Shown in pieces: positions 58,701 to 64,000 of a stretch of 64,000 nucleotides of DNA. Numbering within the stretch: position 1 is the stretch's first letter; the number at the start of each line of letters is the position of its first letter. The position numbers and the translations under genes are program-made. The notes under the pieces are model-generated. The model was not told where the DNA came from, ran no database searches, and was given only the letters and a program-made list of their open reading frames with translations. The stretch covers positions 124,001 through 188,000 of the forward strand of contig QJNS01000053.1 in the NCBI GenBank assembly GCA_004154925.1, read 5' to 3'. This stretch comes from Monosporascus cannonballus. Its lineage: Eukaryota > Ascomycota > Sordariomycetes > Xylariales.

Positions 58701-61700
58701 AATCTAATTTTATCAAAATTAAAAAAATACGAATGGAAAATAACTTTCAGAACGAAATACGGGTTATTTAAGTATTTAATTATATTAATAGGATTTATAA
58801 ACGCATTAATAATTTTTTAGCAAATAATTAATTTCGTATTACGAAATTATTCTGATATTTTCGTCGTTTGTTACCTCGATGATATTTTCATTTTTTTAGA
58901 AACAAAAAAAGCATATATAAAATATATTTACAAGGTTTTTTAAGTTTTAAAGCATATAAAATTACTTATTAACGTAAAAAAGAATTAATTTTACAAGCTG
59001 AAAATAAAATATTTAAAATATATTATTATTTTAAAACACTTTAAAATAAATCCCAAAAGGGTTACTGTAATTACGGAATAACAAACGCTAATAATAGTTA
59101 AAAAGGTACTGGTATTCTATGGATTCGTTAATTATTACAGAAAAATTAGTCGAAATTTTAACAAATTAGCTATACCTTTAATAAGTTTTACGAAAAAAAA
59201 AGAATTTAAATAAACGCCAAATATAGAAAAAGCATTTCAGAATATCAAAAATGTAATTACCAGCGAACTAAAACTAATTATATATAATTAAACCCGTCCC
59301 GTTAAACTAAAAACCGATACTTCGGATTACATATTAAGCGCAATAATCGGATAACGAAATAATTAAAGTAAATTGTACCTTATTATATTTTTTTCGTATA
59401 AATTAAAAGAGCCGAACTTAATTACGGTATTTTAAATAAGGAATTTATTGCTATTATTATGGCACTTCGAAAGTTTAAGTATTTCTTAAAATAAAATTTG
59501 CATTAGATCAAAATTTATACGGATTATCAAAATTTTACCCGATTTATTACGATTAAAAAACTTATAAGACGATAATTAAAATACGTAGAAAAATTACCGA
59601 ACTTCGACTTCCTTATTATGTACAAAAAAATATTAAAAAACGGCAAAGCAAATATTTTAAGTAAGCAACTAAATTTCGAAAAAAATTGGTCAAAATTAGT
59701 TATACAATTTTTAACATTATTATAAAAGGATCTTTACGTTTACGATAAATTACGACGATTCGGGCAGTATTTTTCGATATGCATTAAAGGATTTAACAGT
59801 ATAATAATGGCCTTTTAAAAAACCAAAAAATAAACAAAATATAAGTTCTAAAAAAATATTAAAAAGATTTAATATGCGAAATATACGAATATCAATTATA
59901 GTGATATCTCGGGATATATAAAATTTGAAAACGATTTTAACGCATATAGTCTTTTTTTAAAATAAAATTAACGGTACAAAAAATCATACGGCAATACGAT
60001 ATTTGCGCTAAAATAAACGTTCGATAATAGAAGCTATACGGAAAGATATAACCATTATTAATTACAAAATAACCATAGTATTTAGTTATATTTAACTTTA
60101 TTAGCAAACTTTTTAAATCAAAAAATCCAATTATAAAAGTATATTATAATAATATTTTCGTAATTATCGACCGATTTACGGAATTTTCTTATTCTTTACC
60201 ATATTACGAGAACACAAACACCGAATAATTAGTATACATTATTTTAAATAGAAAATTAATATTTATATCAAATTTTTAACGAAACCTTATAACATAGATC
60301 TGCCTAAATCATAAATTATTTAACGTATTTAAACAATAAATAAATAAATAAATAAAATAAATAAATTAAATTTTGGAAATTTACTTTCGATATTATATTA
60401 ATTATAAACAAAATTATTAGGTTGAAACCTTACTAATCGTATAATTAATTTATAATATTAATTATTACGAAAATATTAAAATAATACCTGCGAATGCAAA
60501 TTTTGGTTTTATTTTAAAAGTTTACAAAAAAATACGTGATAACGGTTTAATTAATGTTAAAATAATCCTTACGTTAAAATACTTACGATAACTATATTAA
60601 AAAATAAAAACGGAATGAGAATTAATACGGAATTAAATAAATAAATATTATAATTAAAAAAGTTGAAAGAATTAACTTTTCAAAAAGAGGAAATAATTTT
60701 TCTCGTTCCAAAAAATATTTAAATATAAAAATCTAACAAAAAACTCGATTTCAAATATGTCGGTCTATATAAAATCGCCAAAGAAATCTCAGAAAATAAT
60801 TATTAATTATAATTTCCGCCAAAAGTTAAACTTTATTTAAGTTTTTATATTTTTTTGTTTAAATTAATAATAAATATAATTAAAATGCATATGGTATAAA
60901 ACGATGTAAAAGTAAAAAATAAATAGGCATACGAAATAAAAAAAATATTTAATATACGAAAATAAAATTGATTTATTTAGTACCTATTTAAATAAAAAAA
61001 CATCCGGACTTTAAAAATACCTGGGAACCTGTTAAAAACCTTATTAACGCCTAATGCCTATTAAAAAACTTTTATTAACGGTAACGAAATTATCAAAAAA
61101 AGTTCCTTAATTAAGGTGTTCGGGAATAAACCAATTAAAAGAATAGAAAGATAATATAAGAAAAAAAAAGCTTCGGCTTCCGTACGTTTTTGTTTGTCTA
61201 ATTTATTTATTAACTGAAAACTGCAATTAATAATTTTAACTTTTTTAACGTAAAATTTTTTTTAACGATAAATAAAAAAACAGCGATTAATAATTTCGTT
61301 AATATTATGCTGCTTGCGCGTTAAATCCTTTTTTAACTTCCGTTAAAAATATAAAAACGTTCTTTTAATAACAGTTTTTTCGTAATTCAAATAATCCTTT
61401 TTTTCTTAATACGATATAAGGAATTAATTAAGATGCTAGAATTATCGCAACGATAACGGTTCTTAATATATTCGTAATAATGACAAATTTCTTTAATTAT
61501 TTAACATTTGGTATTATTTTCGAAATAAAACGTATACGGCATAATTTCAAAACCGAATTTAATAATATAAGCAGTTAAAAAATCTATGCTTTTTCTTTAC
61601 TTAGGACAATTACGAAACTTACGGTTAATAATACGACCTGCCATAATGAAAAAAAAATCACTTATTAGGAAGAAAAATCTTTAAAGGCAAAGATCTTAGG

Positions 61701-61713
61701 AAAAAGGAAATCG
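55788..61713 (+). pseudogene. Decayed chromovirus gag-pol
   Basis: Same gene order as the other chromoviruses. The gag capsid signature NFGNPDKKR is at about 56228-56254. The zinc knuckle near 56647-56690 reads CFNYGKITYRAYKYKK, with Cys and His ligands turned to Tyr. The RT catalytic YLDD is intact at 58872-58883, preceded by a degraded PFGL-like segment. Integrase core fragments (IDRFTEFS) are at about 60165-60190. A chromodomain remnant lies at about 60930-61050 (IFNIRKQN, then a degraded tail). The frame is broken by very many TAA/TAG, so no active protein is expected. An intact YLDD beside dead frames shows only that this codon context lacks a RIP target. Confidence 0.86.
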
Positions 61714-62095
61714 TATTACAACCTAACCAAAAATTGGTTACGAAAACGGTCGGATTTACAAAAAGAGTTACGTAATTTGGATCTTTTTTAGCATTATGAT
61801 CCAAATAAATCCATACAGAATTAACCGAATCCGATAATATTGGATCTATAATAATATTAAAATACAATAAAAATTTAATTAACTTATAAAAATATATACG
61901 CTTATTATTTCCATAATTTAAATAGCACTAGTTTGTAATATTTATCAATATCAATTGTTTATAATACGCTTTTGCGCCCTTAATATTATAAGACGTAATT
62001 AAGTTACTTTATTACTCAGACTTCTATAATACTTCTGCTAACATAAACCCGTCGACTTAAGGTTTAATAGTTGGTTAAACCGCATAGCCGTCACA
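61714..62095 (+). repeat. 3' LTR of island-edge chromovirus
   Basis: 382 bp, TATTACAACC to GCCGTCACA, and much more heavily transitioned than its 5' partner in U3. Confidence 0.93.
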
Positions 62096-62099
62096 TAAA

Positions 62100-62450
62100 T
62101 GTTATGACCCAACTGGCTTGGCGGGCCTAAGAACGGTCGGGATGAGAAAAAACTAGACTCGACATAGAAACTAATTACGTGATGAGCTTAAGGCTTTTAG
62201 AGGTCTTAGTATCTTAAGCTCCTTAAGTTATGCAGAAGGGTAAAAGAGCTTAGAGAACTTAAGAGGTGAAATATCTTAAATATTTTAAGCCAGAGATAAA
62301 ATATATAGGGAAGTTATTTCTATAATTTAGATAATAATAATTTGTAATATAAATTCGTTATTTTCCAATATTTTTAATATTGCGAAATATAATTAATTAT
62401 TACGCCTTATAAGTTTTATTTAGTAATATGACGAAACTATAAATAATATT
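62100..62450 (+). repeat. Another chromovirus-type LTR, variant U3, end uncertain
   Basis: Begins TGTTATGACCCAACTGGCTT and shares AGAACGGTCGGGATG and the block TTCTATAATTTAGATA with the family's R region. U3 has many CTTAAG-type short repeats (62195-62295). U5 is too decayed to fix the 3' end. It may be solo or the 5' LTR of a vanished element. Confidence 0.65.
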
Positions 62451-63257
62451 AATGACAGTATATTTATTCATTAGTAATGAATTTACGAAATTTATAAAAA
62501 AATATATATTAAAAATCATTTTGTTTAATTAAAATTCTTTTCATAATTAGATTTTTCAAACGTACGTTTTATTTATTTTAAAACGAAAAATGCCAACATT
62601 ATAAAATTATTCAGACGATAGACAAAAGATTCGAAGAAAAAAAAACAAAACTCACTATAATTATATTTTTAAAATGTAAATTATTTAATATTATTTTTAT
62701 AAAGTTATAATGATTTGTAATATAATATAGAATATCTTTTAAGTATTTTCGGATTTACTCTATTAAATTAAATTTTTGAGATAAAATTATAATAACATAA
62801 TTTATCGCAAATATAATTATATACTTGAAATTCGTTATAAAACTTTATTATTGTATTAATTAAAAATATTAAAGTAATATAAAGATATAACAATTACGAA
62901 TAATTAGAATAAATGTTAGCAAATGTTATCCAAATAATAAAATAAAAAACAAAAGCCGAAATATAAATTTAATAATTGCGATAAAAAAGGTTATTTATAG
63001 TAACATATTTATTATATTAATATTTAAATTAAATTATAGACCGAAAATATTAATAATTAAGTTTTTTTAATTACTTACACAACTTTTATGAAATTTATTC
63101 AAAATAAATTAAGTCGAAGTTTTATTAAATTCTATCTTTTTAAAAATTAACATTAATAATAAATAATATATTTCATATATATAAGTTAAAAACATATATA
63201 TATTATGAAGATTCTACATATATTTCATATTAATATATTTAGTAATATAACTGTAAT
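62451..63257. other. AT-rich stretch without a recognised gene
   Basis: Strongly AT-rich. Nothing beyond short AT repeats is visible on either strand. Confidence 0.5.
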
Positions 63258-63384
63258 GTAGTTGAAAGCTTGTTGCATGCGCTCTTATAAGGTGGATTTG
63301 GGTGTCCAAATCTCAAGTGGGGTTTGGAATTGTTCATCTTTTGGTCCTGTGGTTAGCGTTGCACTCTCGCTTATCTCACAATAA
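63258..63384. other. Short GC-normal patch, origin unknown
   Basis: About 127 bp of ordinary composition (CTTGTTGCATGCGCTCTTAT and onward) embedded in AT-rich sequence and ending where a gag fragment starts. The piece GGTCCTGTGGTTAGCGTTGC looks like the start of a tRNA gene, but no T-arm follows. Confidence 0.4.
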
Positions 63385-64000
63385 CGCCAGAACTTATAGA
63401 ATTCGAAACAGTTTAATGTAAAAACAAAAGCTAAATAAAATATTATAATTATAGCAAAATAAAGAGCTATTAAAATATTTGCAAAAAGGTTTAAAAACAA
63501 GGTAATTAAATACCCGTTTTGGAGAAATAATTAATTAATTAAAACGGTAAAGTATTTAATAGAAATGAATAAAATATATATATAATTTAAATTCATTACG
63601 AATAAATTTTAATATCACAAAAGATCTAACGCACAATACGAAAAGCTAAAATATTATATTAAAAAGTATTCGAAAAATAATTAAAAATATTTATTTCGAG
63701 AATGTTAATAAATATAAGAGTATTTACGCCGTATATTATATAGAGCCAAAATATTAGAAATATATTAACTAAATATAATTTATTTATTAACGTATTATAT
63801 ATATATATAAAGAGACTCTTTTTTTCTGAATTAAGTCGGAAATAACAAAATAAATAAGCGGTGCTATTAATATTTTAAAATTATTATTCTAGAAAGTAAT
63901 ATTAATAAAAGTCCCAGGTTGATTTTTTTAATTAATATAATTATATATTTGGAAAACAATATTTTAATATATTATACAAAGTATTATTAAAACGTTATTA
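63385..64000 (+). pseudogene. 5'-truncated chromovirus gag fragment
   Basis: From AATAACGCCAGAACTTATAG onward this aligns with the chromovirus gag just before and through the zinc knuckle (compare 26849 and 56582). It lacks the LTR and capsid part and starts abruptly at 63385. It continues past the window end with heavy TAA/TAG content. The knuckle region near 63440-63475 is unreadable as protein. It is a fragment and not an active gene. Confidence 0.6.

Larger units (their letters stand above)
55406..62095 (+). mobile_element. Full-length chromovirus next to the gene island
   Basis: 6690 bp with equal 382-bp LTRs and a perfect duplication TAAAT (55401-55405 and 62096-62100). The polypurine stretch AAAAAGGAAATCG precedes the 3' LTR. 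The coding interior matches 26055-31989 throughout. The right copy of the duplication overlaps the first base of another LTR at 62100. Confidence 0.93.

Noticed and set aside
63335..63384. Complete tRNA gene
   Set aside because: Only a 5'-half-like string (GGTCCTGTGGTTAGCG) is present. The T arm and acceptor partner are missing because gag sequence begins at 63385.
1..64000. CRISPR arrays, bacterial operons, rRNA genes
   Set aside because: No regularly spaced repeats, no ribosome-binding-site pattern and no rRNA sequence. The window is eukaryotic.

Overview
The window reads as a RIP-affected (repeat-induced point mutation) heterochromatic block from a filamentous ascomycete (Pezizomycotina). 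About 85% of it is extremely AT-rich, with TpA everywhere and few CpA/TpG, and is built from retrotransposons whose reading frames are riddled with TAA/TAG. Short patches of ordinary GC content stand out sharply. Fungal signatures in the GC patches are a Zn2Cys6-type transcription-factor middle region with roughly 50-65 bp introns, a DHA1-type MFS transporter C-terminus and an F-box-like protein. The species cannot be named from sequence alone.

Layout. 1-12125: an unidentified AT-rich repeat (copy A) bounded by a chromovirus LTR (1-265) and split by a full-length minus-strand chromovirus (2482-9204, target duplication TATTA). 12126-18769: a plus-strand chromovirus that has lost its 3' end and carries a 1.5-kb non-autonomous LTR element (13403-14914, duplication ATAAG) inside its gag zinc knuckle. 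18770-20250: a low-copy patch with an MFS transporter fragment. 20255-20425 and 47041-47228: facing GGGTACCC-type palindromic segments that may be the ends of a DNA transposon. Between them is a three-level nest: a Ty3/gypsy element (21273-39453, duplication TAACG) contains a Ty1/copia element (21745-34576), which contains a chromovirus (25688-32390, duplication CACTG/TACTG). Next comes copy B of the unidentified repeat (41398-46815) with a lightly mutated solo LTR (42278-42661, duplication AATAT). 47231-48232 holds retroelement fragments.

48300-55400 is the gene island. It holds a broken gag-like reading frame with a Myb/SANT-like domain and an in-frame run of 35 A, a basic low-complexity fragment, an aspartic-protease fragment, a transcription-factor pseudogene with one RIP-type stop, and one intact gene, a 644-residue F-box/LRR-like protein on the minus strand (53209-55143). 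55406-62095 is a further full-length chromovirus (duplication TAAAT) inserted about 260 bp upstream of that gene at the edge of another LTR. The window ends in a truncated gag fragment.

Only the F-box-like gene looks functional. The rest records insertion, RIP, deletion and recombination. The two copies of the unidentified repeat serve as reciprocal empty sites and date the insertions relative to each other. The chromovirus family has a constant promoter/R-U5 core joined to several different U3 sequences. The unidentified repeat with its possible palindromic termini, and the U3 swapping, are the best candidates for something undescribed.
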